Assembly: GCF_025791835.1 (NCBI RefSeq)
Contig: NZ_JAOXLP010000008.1
Coordinates: 62,001 to 126,000, forward strand
Length of the DNA: 64,000 bases
Reading direction: 5' to 3'
DNA from: Roseomonas xinghualingensis
Lineage (GTDB): Bacteria > Pseudomonadota > Alphaproteobacteria > Acetobacterales > Acetobacteraceae
Part shown: piece after piece, positions 55,689 through 64,000 of the stretch
Layout: each line of letters begins with the position of its first letter
Numbering within the stretch: position 1 is the first letter of the stretch
The notes under the pieces: generated by a model
What the model saw: the letters and a program-made list of their open reading frames with translations, nothing else
What the model was told of the DNA's origin: nothing
Databases searched by the model: none
Position numbers and translations under genes: made by a program

Positions 55689-58600
55689 ATGTCCCGACCG
55701 CATCTGCTCGACGCGCTGCGCGACCGCGTGCTGCTTTGTGACGGCGCCATGGGCAGCCGCGTGCAGGCCCTGACCCTGGATGTCGAGAAGGACTACTGCG
55801 GCCAGGAGAACTGCACGGAGGTGCTGAACCTCTCCCGACCCGATCTCGTGCGCGAGATCCATCGCGGCTATTTCGAGGCCGGTGCTGATATGGTGCTGAC
55901 CAACTCCTTCGGCGGCAGCCCCGTGACGCTGGGCGAGTTCGACCTGCAGGACCGGGCCCGTGAGATCAATCGCCGTTCCGCGGAACTGGCACGCGAGGCA
56001 TCTGAAGGCTTCTCCGATGGCCGCCCGCGCTGGGTGATCGGCGATATCGGCCCCGGCACGCGTCTGCCGAGCCTGGGCCACATCCCCTATGACGCGCTGG
56101 AAGAGGCGCTGACCGAGCAGTGCCGCGGCCTGATCGAGGGCGGCGCCGACGCCATCCTCACCGAGACGAACCAGGACACGCTGTTCATCAAGGCGGCGGT
56201 GAACGGGGCCAAGCGCGCCATTGCCGAGGCCAAGTCCGACATCCCCATCTTCGTGCAGGTAACGGTGGAGACGACTGGCACGCTGCTGGTCGGCCCCGAC
56301 ATCGCCGCCGCCGCCACGGTGATCGACGCGCTGGATGTGCCGCTGATCGGCCTGAACTGCGCCACGGGCCCGCAGGAGATGGCCGAGCATGTCCGCTGGC
56401 TCAGCCAGAACTGGCGCGGCCTGATCTCCTGCCAGCCCAATGCCGGCTTGCCGGAACTGGTGGACGGCAAGACGCATTACCCGCTCTCCGCCCAGGAAAT
56501 GGCGAGCTGGATGGAGCGCTTCGTTACCGAGGACGGGCTGAACCTCATCGGCGGCTGCTGCGGCACCTCCATCCCGCATATCCAGGGGCTGGATGCGATG
56601 CTGCGGAAGCTGGGTGGCGCCAGCCACCGCCCCGCGCCCGCGGCGCGCAAGCCGGTCTGGGTGCCTTCCGTCGCCAGCCTCTACGGCTCGGTCGCGCTGC
56701 GGCAGGAGAATGCGTATTTCTCCATCGGCGAGCGCTGCAACGCCAATGGCTCCAAGGCCTGGCGCGAGCGGCAGGCCGCGCATGACTGGGACGGCTGCGT
56801 CGCCATCGGCCGCGAGCAGGTGGGCGAGGGGTCCAACTCGCTGGATGTCTGCACCGCCTTCGTCGGCCGTGACGAAATGGCCGAAATGAACGAGGTGATC
56901 ACGCGCTTCACCTCCTCGGTGAACGCGCCGCTGGTGATCGATTCCACCGAGACGCCGGTGATCGAAGCCGCGCTGAAGCTGCATGGCGGCAAGCCCATCA
57001 TCAACTCGATCAATTTCGAGGATGGCGAGGGCCATGCGACGGACCGCATGATCCTGGCCAAGAAGTTCGGCGCCGCCGTCATTGCGCTCACCATCGATGA
57101 GGTGGGCATGGCCAAGACCGCCGAGGACAAGCTGCGCATCGCCGAGCGGCTGGTGGATTTCGCCTGCAACAAGCACGGGTTGCCGCAGAGCGACCTGATG
57201 ATCGACCCGCTGACCTTCACCATTGCGACGGGCAACGAGGACGACCGCAAGCTCGGTCTCTGGACGTTGGAGGGCATCCGCATGATCCGGGAGAAGTTCC
57301 CGGACATTCAGATCATCCTCGGCCTCTCGAACATCTCCTTCGGCCTCAACCCGGCCGCGCGCCACGTGCTGAACAGCGTGTTCCTCGATCATGCCGTGAA
57401 GGCGGGGATGACGGGCGCGATCGTCCATGTCTCCAAGATCAAGCCGCTGCACCTCATTCCCGCGGAGGAGGTGAAGGTCGCCGAGGACCTGATCTTCGAC
57501 CGCCGCGCGGAAGGCTACGACCCGCTCCAGGCGCTGCTGGCGCTCTTCGCCGGTCGCAAGGCCGCAGACACCGCCAAGCGGGCCAAGGCCGAGACGGTGG
57601 AGGGCCGGCTGAAGGACCGCATCGTCGATGGCGACCGCAAGGGTCTCGACGACGAGCTCGCCGATGCGCTGGGCAAGGGTATCGAGCCGTTGACGATCAT
57701 CAACGACATCCTGCTGGACGGGATGAAGGTGGTGGGAGAGCTGTTCGGCGCCGGCAAGATGCAGCTTCCCTTCGTGCTGCAGAGCGCGGAGACGATGAAG
57801 GCGGCGGTGGCTTATCTCGAGCCGTACATGGTCAAGGCGGAAGGCCAGGAGAAGGGCACCATCGTGCTCGGCACGGTGAAGGGCGATGTGCACGACATTG
57901 GCAAGAATCTTGTCGATATCATCCTGACGAACAACGGCTACAAGGTCGTGAATCTCGGCATCAAGGTGCCGTTGCAGGACATCGTCACCGCCGCGAAGGA
58001 GCACAAGGCGCATGCCATCGGCATGTCCGGCCTGCTGGTGAAGTCCACCGTGGTGATGCGCGAGAACCTGGAGGAGATGTCACGCCAGGGCGTCGACATC
58101 CCGGTGATGCTCGGCGGCGCGGCGCTGACCCGCAACTACGTGGAAGACGATTGTGTCCGCGCCTATGCCTCCGGGCGCGTGGCCTATGCGCGCGATGCCT
58201 TCGATGGCCTGCACCTGATGGACCGGGTGATGGGCAACGGCTTCGACGACTACCTCGCCGCGCTGCAGGCCCGTCGCGTCGGCAAGGGAAAGAATGAGCG
58301 CCGGACCCTCGGCGTCGCCGATGCGCGCGGCTTTGCGCCGGTCGAGATTGGCTATGCCCAGGAACGCCGCCGCCGGCTGACCGCGGGCGAGCCTGTTCCC
58401 ACCCCGCCCTTCTGGGGCGCCCGGGTGGTGGAGGCCCCATCCAAGGCGATCGTGCCCTTCATCAATGAGCGCAGCCTTTACCAATTTCAGTGGGGCTTCC
58501 GGAAGCAGGGCCGCTCGCTGGAGGATTTCCTTGGCTGGGCGAAGCAGGAGCTGCGCCCGGTGTTGCGCCGGATGCTGCAGCTCTCCGAGGAGATGGCCAT

Positions 58601-59189
58601 CCTCAAGCCACAGGCGATCTATGGCTACTGGAAGTGTGCCGGCCAGGGGAACGACCTCATCCTCTTTGAGGAGGATGGCCTCACCGAGGCTGTGCGCTTC
58701 ACCTTGCCGCGCCAACCCAAGGCCGATGGTGACTGCATTGCGGATTTCGTGCGCGATGTCGATGATGGGCCGGAGCATCGTGACGTGATCGGCCTTCAGG
58801 TCGTCACCATCGGCCAGAAGGCGAGCGACATGGCACGGGAGTGGTTCGAGGCGAACCGCTACCAGGATTACCTCTATCTCCATGGCCTCTCGGTGGAGAT
58901 GGCCGAAGGCATGGCCGAATACGTTCACAAGCGTATCCGTGCCGAATGGGGCTTCGCGCATGAGGATGCGCGGGACATGGAGAAGATGCTGTCCCAGGGC
59001 TATCGCGGCGGCCGCTACTCCTTCGGCTATCCCGCCTGTCCCAGGCTGGAGGACCAGGAGCCGCTGTTGCGCCTTCTGAAATCAGACCGGATCGGCGTCA
59101 CAATTTCAGACGAATGGCAATTGCATCCGGAGCAATCCACCTCCGCGATCGTGCTGCACCATCCGGGCGCGAAGTACTTCTCCGTCTAG
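55689..59189 (+). CDS. metH: Cobalamin-dependent methionine synthase
   Basis: 1166 residues from ATG 55689 (MSRPHLLDALRDRV), all four modules in one chain. Homocysteine module: DGAMGSRVQ, zinc cysteines in IGLNCATGP and GGCCGTSIP. Methyl-tetrahydrofolate module: SIGERCNANGSKAW and DVCTAFVGRDEM. Cobalamin cap and B12 domain: DVHDIGKNLV with lower-ligand H738. Reactivation domain: SLYQFQWGF and RYSFGYPACPRL near the C-terminus. Slightly shorter than the E. coli enzyme. It follows the ArsR gene by 14 bp and should be under its control. It needs cobalamin, provided in part by the downstream adenosyltransferase/TonB context. Confidence 0.97.
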   Translation: MSRPHLLDALRDRVLLCDGAMGSRVQALTLDVEKDYCGQENCTEVLNLSRPDLVREIHRGYFEAGADMVLTNSFGGSPVTLGEFDLQDRAREINRRSAELAREASEGFSDGRPRWVIGDIGPGTRLPSLGHIPYDALEEALTEQCRGLIEGGADAILTETNQDTLFIKAAVNGAKRAIAEAKSDIPIFVQVTVETTGTLLVGPDIAAAATVIDALDVPLIGLNCATGPQEMAEHVRWLSQNWRGLISCQPNAGLPELVDGKTHYPLSAQEMASWMERFVTEDGLNLIGGCCGTSIPHIQGLDAMLRKLGGASHRPAPAARKPVWVPSVASLYGSVALRQENAYFSIGERCNANGSKAWRERQAAHDWDGCVAIGREQVGEGSNSLDVCTAFVGRDEMAEMNEVITRFTSSVNAPLVIDSTETPVIEAALKLHGGKPIINSINFEDGEGHATDRMILAKKFGAAVIALTIDEVGMAKTAEDKLRIAERLVDFACNKHGLPQSDLMIDPLTFTIATGNEDDRKLGLWTLEGIRMIREKFPDIQIILGLSNISFGLNPAARHVLNSVFLDHAVKAGMTGAIVHVSKIKPLHLIPAEEVKVAEDLIFDRRAEGYDPLQALLALFAGRKAADTAKRAKAETVEGRLKDRIVDGDRKGLDDELADALGKGIEPLTIINDILLDGMKVVGELFGAGKMQLPFVLQSAETMKAAVAYLEPYMVKAEGQEKGTIVLGTVKGDVHDIGKNLVDIILTNNGYKVVNLGIKVPLQDIVTAAKEHKAHAIGMSGLLVKSTVVMRENLEEMSRQGVDIPVMLGGAALTRNYVEDDCVRAYASGRVAYARDAFDGLHLMDRVMGNGFDDYLAALQARRVGKGKNERRTLGVADARGFAPVEIGYAQERRRRLTAGEPVPTPPFWGARVVEAPSKAIVPFINERSLYQFQWGFRKQGRSLEDFLGWAKQELRPVLRRMLQLSEEMAILKPQAIYGYWKCAGQGNDLILFEEDGLTEAVRFTLPRQPKADGDCIADFVRDVDDGPEHRDVIGLQVVTIGQKASDMAREWFEANRYQDYLYLHGLSVEMAEGMAEYVHKRIRAEWGFAHEDARDMEKMLSQGYRGGRYSFGYPACPRLEDQEPLLRLLKSDRIGVTISDEWQLHPEQSTSAIVLHHPGAKYFSV

Positions 59190-59202
59190 GGTGGGGCGGG
59201 GT

Positions 59203-60102
59203 ATGCCGGGCCGGATGAGCCTGACTGAACGCACTGCCTGGACCAGTCTTGCCGTCGGCCTTTCCGTGCTGTGCCTGAAAGGCGCAGCATGGTGGCTGAC
59301 AGGCAGCACAGCCCTTTTCGCCGATATGCTGGAGACGGTGGTGAATGTCGCCGCCGCCTCCGCTGCCCTGGCCGCCGTCCGCTACTCGGCACGCCCGGCG
59401 GATGAGAACCACCCCTATGGCCATGCAAAGGTCGAGTATTTCTCGGCCGTGCTGGAAGGGGCGCTGATTCTGGTCGCGGCCTCGATGATCCTGCAGGAGG
59501 TGTGGCAGGCTTGGTCCCAGCCCCGGCAGCCCGACCAGCCGGCGCTGGGCCTGGCTCTCTCGGCGGTGGCGACCGTCATCAACAGCGTCTGGGCCACGAT
59601 CCTCCGGCGGCGGGGCAAGCGCCTGGGCTCTCCCGCCCTGGTGGCGGACTCGCATTACCTCATGTCCGATGTCGTCACCTCGGCGGGGGTGATCATCGGC
59701 GTCGGGCTGGTCACGGTCACCGGCCTGCTCTGGCTCGATCCGCTGCTGGCCGGCGCCACGGCGGTGATGATCCTCTTTTCCGGCTGGCGCCTGCTGCGGG
59801 AGAGCGTGGGCGGGCTGATGGACGAAGCCGTTGCGGCGGATGACCTGTCACGGATCCGCGGCCTCGTCTCATCGGAGGCGGCAGGAGCCATCGAGGCGCA
59901 TGACCTGCGGACCCGCCGCGCCGGCCGTATCACCTTCGTGGAGTTCCATCTCGTCGTTCCCGGCGCCATGCCGGTCTCCGAGGCGCATGAGATCTGTGAC
60001 CGCATTGAAACGGCACTGAAGGAAGCCCTCGGCAGTGCCATTATCACCATCCATGTGGAGCCGGAAGGAAAGGCCAAGCACAGCGGGGTGGTGGTGCTGT
60101 GA
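59203..60102 (+). CDS. Cation diffusion facilitator (CDF) transporter
   Basis: 299 residues from ATG 59203; ATG 59215 is also possible. Six-helix family: TALFADMLETVVNVAAA and DSHYLMSDVVTS carry the acidic and His residues of the transport site (LFADMLETV in helix II, ADSHYLMSDV in helix V), with NHPYGHAKVEYFSAVLEG in between. A cytoplasmic ferredoxin-like domain follows. Exports Zn2+, Co2+ or related ions in exchange for protons. It is 13 bp after metH, and being in a methionine/B12 run it may manage cobalt or zinc. Confidence 0.9.
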   Translation: MPGRMSLTERTAWTSLAVGLSVLCLKGAAWWLTGSTALFADMLETVVNVAAASAALAAVRYSARPADENHPYGHAKVEYFSAVLEGALILVAASMILQEVWQAWSQPRQPDQPALGLALSAVATVINSVWATILRRRGKRLGSPALVADSHYLMSDVVTSAGVIIGVGLVTVTGLLWLDPLLAGATAVMILFSGWRLLRESVGGLMDEAVAADDLSRIRGLVSSEAAGAIEAHDLRTRRAGRITFVEFHLVVPGAMPVSEAHEICDRIETALKEALGSAIITIHVEPEGKAKHSGVVVL

Positions 60103-60112
60103 TGCGCCGCGC

Positions 60113-61051
60113 TTGAGCGCCCCCGGGAGCCCCGCGCCCCCGGATCTCGCGCCTCGGGAGGCCACGCCCTGGGAATACGCACCTGCCGCCGCGCGGGCCT
60201 GGCGGCGCTTGCCGCGCCGGGGGCGGCGCCGGACCTGGGCCTGGTGGGCAGCGGCCGCGCTGCATGGGGCGGGCCTCGCCGCGATGTTCCTCGTCCTGAA
60301 CCGGGAGCCGCTGGAAGAGCCCCTGATCGTCGAAGGCATGCTGGTGGTCTGGGAAGGGGCGCCCGGGGCAGGGGACGGGGCGCCTGAGCTTTCGCCCGAA
60401 CCGCAGCCGCCGGCGGTGCAGGAAGCCCCCATCCGCGAAACCCCGCCACCGGTCGCGGAGGCGACACCGGCGCCAGCCAGGCTTCCTGTGCCGCCAGCGC
60501 CTCCAGCCCCCCCGCCTCCGCAAGCGGCGGCGCAGCCCGACCCACCGGCCCCTCCCTCTCCGGACCGTGCCACATCCCCACCCCGGACCCAGGCGGCAGA
60601 GGCCGAGCCCATCCCGCTGCCGCCCCCTCCGGCGCCTCCGGCTCCCTCCCGGCCCATCCCATCTCCGTCTGGGGCACCTTCGTCCACGGTGGAGCGGGCG
60701 CGCGTCGCCGAGGCCCCGCCCGCCCCGGGCGCTGTCCGATTGGGCGCCGGAACCATAGGTTCCCCTGGCGAAAGCCGCTCCGTTGGCGCCCCGAAGCCCG
60801 GCTGCCAGGACATCATCGGCTATCCGGACTCCGAGCGGCAGCGCGGCGTCACCGGCTCGGTGGCCATGCGGCTCCGCATTTCCGATGATGGGCGGGTGGT
60901 CGAGGCGCGCCTGGTGGAGCGCAGCGGCTCCTTCGCCCTTGATGAGGCGGCGCAGCGCGGCATCCGCCGGTGCCGCTTCGAACCGGCATTGCGCGATGGC
61001 GTGCCGGTCTGGGGCAGCCGGGACTATCGCGTGGTGTTCCGGCTGGAATAG
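60113..61051 (+). CDS. TonB-like energy-transducing protein
   Basis: 312 residues if TTG 60113 is the start; the true start is uncertain. One transmembrane helix (TWAWWAAAALHGAGLAAMF), then a long Pro-rich periplasmic linker (about 100-200, PAPPAPPPPQAAAQP) and a C-terminal TonB domain with GVTGSVAMRLRISDDGRVV and CRFEPALRDGVPVWG. It carries proton-motive energy to outer-membrane receptors for vitamin B12 or iron chelates. ExbB/ExbD genes are not adjacent. It overlaps the CDF unit by close spacing (10 bp) and precedes the adenosyltransferase by 8 bp. Confidence 0.85.
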   Translation: MSAPGSPAPPDLAPREATPWEYAPAAARAWRRLPRRGRRRTWAWWAAAALHGAGLAAMFLVLNREPLEEPLIVEGMLVVWEGAPGAGDGAPELSPEPQPPAVQEAPIRETPPPVAEATPAPARLPVPPAPPAPPPPQAAAQPDPPAPPSPDRATSPPRTQAAEAEPIPLPPPPAPPAPSRPIPSPSGAPSSTVERARVAEAPPAPGAVRLGAGTIGSPGESRSVGAPKPGCQDIIGYPDSERQRGVTGSVAMRLRISDDGRVVEARLVERSGSFALDEAAQRGIRRCRFEPALRDGVPVWGSRDYRVVFRLE

Positions 61052-61059
61052 AAAGATCC

Positions 61060-61605
61060 ATGGTCAAGCTTGATGTCATCACCACCCGCGGGGGCGATTC
61101 CGGTCAGACATCGCTCGGCGACGGCACGCGCGTATCCAAGGATTCCGCACGGATCGAAGCGCTGGGCGCCGTGGACGAAGTCAATGCCGCCATCGGCCTG
61201 CTCCGCCTGCACACGGCGCAGGAAGAGGATGCGATGCTGGGGCGTATCCAGAACGACCTGTTCGACCTCGGTGCCGATCTCTGCGTGCCGGGCGCGGAAG
61301 GCGGGCTGAGGATTTCCGCCGCGCAATGCCTGCGGCTGGAGCGGGAACTGGAGGAGATGAATGCCGGGCTGCCGCCGCTGCGCTCCTTCATCCTGCCAGG
61401 TGGCACCCCCGCCGCGGCCCATGCCCATCTGGTCCGGACCCTGGCTCGCCGGGCGGAGCGCGCCGTGGTGGCGCTGGCGGCGGCGGAAACGGTGAACGGA
61501 GATGCGGTGCGCTACCTCAACCGCCTGTCCGATCATCTGTTCGTCCTCGCCCGCTGCCTGAACATGGGCCAGGACCTGCTCTGGAAACCAGGCGGGAACC
61601 GCTAG
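61060..61605 (+). CDS. Cob(I)alamin adenosyltransferase, PduO type
   Basis: 181 residues from ATG 61060 (MVKLDVITTRGGDSGQT). Makes adenosylcobalamin from cob(I)alamin and ATP. Signature stretches: TTRGGDSGQTSLGDG at the N-terminus (ATP site), FILPGGTPAAAHAHL, RRAERAVVALA and NRLSDHLFVLARCLN. It is the last gene of the ArsR-metH run, tying the operon to cobalamin handling. Confidence 0.93.
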   Translation: MVKLDVITTRGGDSGQTSLGDGTRVSKDSARIEALGAVDEVNAAIGLLRLHTAQEEDAMLGRIQNDLFDLGADLCVPGAEGGLRISAAQCLRLERELEEMNAGLPPLRSFILPGGTPAAAHAHLVRTLARRAERAVVALAAAETVNGDAVRYLNRLSDHLFVLARCLNMGQDLLWKPGGNR

Positions 61606-61732
61606 CGGTACGACCGATCCTGCCAGCTCTTCAGGGCAGCCGCCTCACGCGCGGCCAGCACCGGGCGAGGGGGCTTTCGACAGTCCCGGCGCGCATCATC
61701 TCTCCGCGAAGGTAACGTATGCCCAACCTGCT

Positions 61733-62164
61733 TCAGGGCGTGGCCTGCTGCCATTCCGGGATCGGGAAAATGCGATCATAGGCCAGGTTGAAGACGAAGG
61801 CGTAGGCCACGTAGAAGGCCGCGATTGCGATATCCATCACGAAAGCCTGCGCGAAGCTGATGCCAAGATACCAGGCGATCGGCGGCAGCAGGATCAACAG
61901 CAGCCCCGCCTCGAACAGCACCGCGTGAGCGACGCGTAGCCCGAGGCTCTTGCGCGTATGCCCAACCGCGCGCTGCATCGCATGGTCGAAGCCGAGATTA
62001 TAAACATAATTCCACGCTGTCGCGGCCAGCGCGCTGCCGACGCCGATGACGCCCATTTCCGAGGCAGGTAACCCGAACAACAGGGTGCCAAATGGGATGA
62101 TCAGGGCCAAGCCGATCACCTCAAAAAGGAGGGCGTGGCGAATACGGTCGCGGACGGTGCGCAT
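61733..62164 (-). CDS. PACE-family proton-coupled efflux protein (AceI-like)
   Basis: 143 residues, the typical size. Two bacterial transmembrane pair repeats, four helices. The conserved acidic residue needed for chlorhexidine efflux in AceI is present at E15 (ALLFEVIGLA), and the YNLGFDHAMQR and FNLAYDRIFP motifs close each half. Exports biocides such as chlorhexidine and short diamines such as cadaverine. It is divergent from a LysR gene across 92 bp, as aceI is from aceR. Confidence 0.92.
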   Translation of the reverse strand: MRTVRDRIRHALLFEVIGLALIIPFGTLLFGLPASEMGVIGVGSALAATAWNYVYNLGFDHAMQRAVGHTRKSLGLRVAHAVLFEAGLLLILLPPIAWYLGISFAQAFVMDIAIAAFYVAYAFVFNLAYDRIFPIPEWQQATP

Positions 62165-62256
62165 GATCTCGGCTTCAGAAGGGGCTTGAACGACCCCCCG
62201 TCTTCTATCCGCAGAAGCCGTGGTAGCAAGTTAGGAGATATCTGGAGATCAGATGG

Positions 62257-63168
62257 ATGGCCGTCTCCGTGGAGCAGCTCCTGGCCTTTGTCGCCGCCGC
62301 CGAGGCGGGTTCCTTCTCGGCCGCCGCACGCCGTCTCCGGAAAGCCCAATCCGCTGTCAGCACCCAGGTTGCCAACCTTGAAACGGATCTTGGCCTGGCC
62401 CTGTTCAGCCGTGAGGGGCGCAATCCCGTCCTGACAGCCGCCGGGGAGCGCCTGCTGCTGGAGGCGCGCGTGGTGCTGGAGCGGCGGGAGCATCTGATCG
62501 GGGTGGCGAGCAGCCTGGAGCAGCGGGTGGAGAACCGGCTGGTGATCGCCATCGACGAACTCTATCCCGAACATGCGCTGGGCGCCCTCTTCGCTGATTT
62601 TGCGCGGCACTTTCCCTTCGTCGAGCTGGAGATACTGTTCCCACTGATGGAAGACGTCAGCCGCCTTGTGCAGGAAGGCAAGGCCGATCTCGGTGTCATG
62701 TGGCGCCAGGAAGTCCTGCCCACACAGCTGGGATTCCAGACCATCGGCTGGGTGCCGCTCAAGCTCGTCTGCGGCCGGGATCACCCGCTCGCGAAGAAGC
62801 GCGTGGAGTGGGAGGAGCTGAAGCGCCACCGGCAGATTCTCGTCGCCGCCCGTAGCGACGGACCGGAGAAGCGGCGCCTGCGCGTGGCCGCCGAGGTCTG
62901 GTGGGTGGAAAGCCATTGGGTGATCCTGGAGATGGTCAAGCACGGCATCGGCTGGGCTTTTGTCTCCGACCACGTCATCGCAGCCTCGCCCACTGCTCCT
63001 GATCTCGTCACGCCGGATCTGCAATTCGACGATGGAGACTGGCCAGTGGCGCTGGAGCTGGTCTGGCACAAGCAGCGGCCCTGCGGCCCGGCAGCCACCT
63101 GGCTACGCGAGCGCTTCGCTGCGGCGAGGATTGATGTCGTCCCCTCACGCAGCGGGAGTTCATCTTGA
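62257..63168 (+). CDS. LysR-family transcriptional regulator (probable PACE regulator)
   Basis: 303 residues from ATG 62257, preceded by CTGGAG. HTH: LLAFVAAAEAGSFSAAARRL and QSAVSTQVANLETDLG, followed by a typical effector domain. Being divergent from the PACE gene it probably controls it, by analogy with AceR. An AGATATCT palindrome (62236-62243) lies at its ribosome site. Confidence 0.9.
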   Translation: MAVSVEQLLAFVAAAEAGSFSAAARRLRKAQSAVSTQVANLETDLGLALFSREGRNPVLTAAGERLLLEARVVLERREHLIGVASSLEQRVENRLVIAIDELYPEHALGALFADFARHFPFVELEILFPLMEDVSRLVQEGKADLGVMWRQEVLPTQLGFQTIGWVPLKLVCGRDHPLAKKRVEWEELKRHRQILVAARSDGPEKRRLRVAAEVWWVESHWVILEMVKHGIGWAFVSDHVIAASPTAPDLVTPDLQFDDGDWPVALELVWHKQRPCGPAATWLRERFAAARIDVVPSRSGSSS

Positions 63169-63471
63169 GGCCTCGTCCCGCGTCTTGGCCCTGAAGGTGA
63201 CCAGGGCGTCACAATTCGGCGTTGCCGCCTGGCTGAGCGGATGGCGGATGTCTGGAGCGGGCGGAACCCGCCCGGAGCGTCGGCCATGCGAGCGTGCCGC
63301 CAGGCCTTGCTGAATGGCCCACTCCAAAGAGTGTTATTATTCCGAATGAACGATAAACATGGGCTGCGGAGTACAGGCTGGGGAAAACAATCGCGTCTCC
63401 TCCCGGTTCCTTTGCCTGAATGCCTGGTGTAGGCGGCGAGAAACCGGCACCGTTTGGAGGGAGACGTCAGA
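63169..63471. other. 303-bp gap before the KaiC-like gene
   Basis: No gene fits. CACTC (63320-63324) and GAGTG (63329-63333) form a small inverted repeat just before an AT-rich tract (63332-63358), a likely promoter area for the KaiC-like gene. Nothing else stands out. Confidence 0.4.
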
Positions 63472-64000
63472 GTGAGGGCAAGCTTGCAGCGGATTACGAC
63501 TGGCGTTCCCGGCCTCGATACGGTTCTGGGCGGCGGCCTGCTGCGGGGGCGATCCTACATCATTCAGGGCAGTCCCGGCGCCGGTAAGACGATCCTGGCC
63601 AATCAGGCTTGCTTTCACCGCGCGGCGGAAGGTGATCAGGCCCTCTTCGTGACGTTGCTGTCCGAGTCGCACGACACGCTCCTGCAGCATCTCTCGACCC
63701 TGGACTTCTACGAGCCGCATCACGTCCCACAAAGTGTTTACTACATCAGCGCCCTCGGTACGCTCCAGCGGGAAGGTCTTGATGGTGTCGCCAGGCTGCT
63801 CCGTGAGGAAACGGCCAGCCGCAAGGCATCGCTGCTCGTCTTCGACGGCCTGCTTAACGTCCGTGACGCGACGGGCTCGGCCCCGGATCTCAAGCGCTTT
63901 CTCCACACGGTGCAGACACAGGCAGCCTTCGCCGGGTGCACGATCCTGATGCTGACCAGTGCGCAGCTGGATGACCAGAGTCCTGAGCACACGGTCGTGG
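63472..64000 (+). CDS. KaiC-like RecA-fold ATPase, 3' end outside window
   Basis: First 176 codons from GTG 63472, with GGAGG upstream; still open at base 64000. It begins ITTGVPGLDTVLGGGLLRG, then Walker A in GSPGAGKT (33-40), and a Walker B-like LLVFDGLLNV near residue 120. This is the KaiC/RadA domain family outside the cyanobacterial clock. In alphaproteobacteria such genes often sit with KaiB-like and PAS histidine-kinase genes in stress regulation, but nothing beyond the edge can be seen. Confidence 0.85.
   Translation, partial: MRASLQRITTGVPGLDTVLGGGLLRGRSYIIQGSPGAGKTILANQACFHRAAEGDQALFVTLLSESHDTLLQHLSTLDFYEPHHVPQSVYYISALGTLQREGLDGVARLLREETASRKASLLVFDGLLNVRDATGSAPDLKRFLHTVQTQAAFAGCTILMLTSAQLDDQSPEHTVV

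Noticed and set aside
55647..58013. A 788-codon minus-strand frame across metH
   Set aside because: Antisense of metH; composition is that of reverse-complemented GC-rich code.
63384..63410. GGAAC-N16-TGTTT on the minus strand, close to the EcfG stress sigma-factor consensus
   Set aside because: It points left into the end of a convergent LysR gene with no downstream target, and the -10 box is imperfect.

Overview
The window is GC-rich chromosomal DNA of an alphaproteobacterium. The gene families (PanB, SecA with a C-terminal zinc motif, RNase E ending in a short WWRR tail, full-length MetH, many periplasmic solute receptors, Bug-type receptor, PduO-type adenosyltransferase) and the codon usage point to the Acetobacteraceae, most like Roseomonas and relatives; this is an inference from remembered family resemblance, not a search. 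Nearly all of it is protein-coding. I found no tRNA, rRNA, CRISPR array, insertion sequence or prophage.

Region by region. 1-1.3 kb: the 5' part of an FAD monooxygenase gene. 1.3-2.5 kb: a decayed XRE regulator remnant, then panB. 2.5-6.2 kb: a LysR regulator divergent from a three-gene set (ring-cleaving VOC dioxygenase, serine hydrolase, pirin) that looks like a quinone/electrophile detoxification unit, with a clear inverted repeat between them. 6.2-12.8 kb: an unrecognised helical-repeat-like protein, secA, a parvulin isomerase and argJ. 13-20.3 kb: an M20 amidohydrolase, three metabolic or uptake genes (family-5 receptor, shikimate dehydrogenase, Bug receptor), an aminotransferase and an odd gamma-glutamyltransferase-like lipoprotein. 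20.3-28.8 kb: a collinear set (BepA-like protease, DsbA-like thioredoxin, tryptophan 2,3-dioxygenase, D-amino-acid dehydrogenase, amino-acid receptor) ending in a strong terminator, then a kynureninase-like enzyme divergent from an aspartoacylase-like gene, and a CinA-type domain protein.

28.9-40.5 kb: housekeeping. A GNAT-Nudix fusion, rne, a Tat-type amidase, PBP1A, prfB coupled to a DUF1643 gene, and a ROK-family protein whose two halves are in swapped order. 40.5-50.7 kb: MFS transporter, acetyltransferase, acyl-CoA ligase with enoyl-CoA hydratase, an MHS-type symporter, and a TRAP transporter operon (receptor, small and large permease) with a hydratase-like gene lacking metal-ligand residues. 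50.8-54.3 kb: ferredoxin-NADP reductase, two acetyltransferases and an amidase.

54.3-61.6 kb is the most coherent and interesting stretch: a small CxCC protein that resembles a COG0523 metallochaperone core without its P-loop is divergent from an ArsR-methyltransferase fusion, and a 22-bp palindrome lies in the 57-bp gap. The ArsR fusion leads a tight run: metH, a cation diffusion facilitator, a TonB-like protein and a cob(I)alamin adenosyltransferase. Together they look like a methionine/cobalamin/metal supply operon under S-adenosylhomocysteine-type control. The window closes with a PACE efflux protein divergent from a LysR regulator, and the start of a KaiC-like ATPase cut by the right edge.
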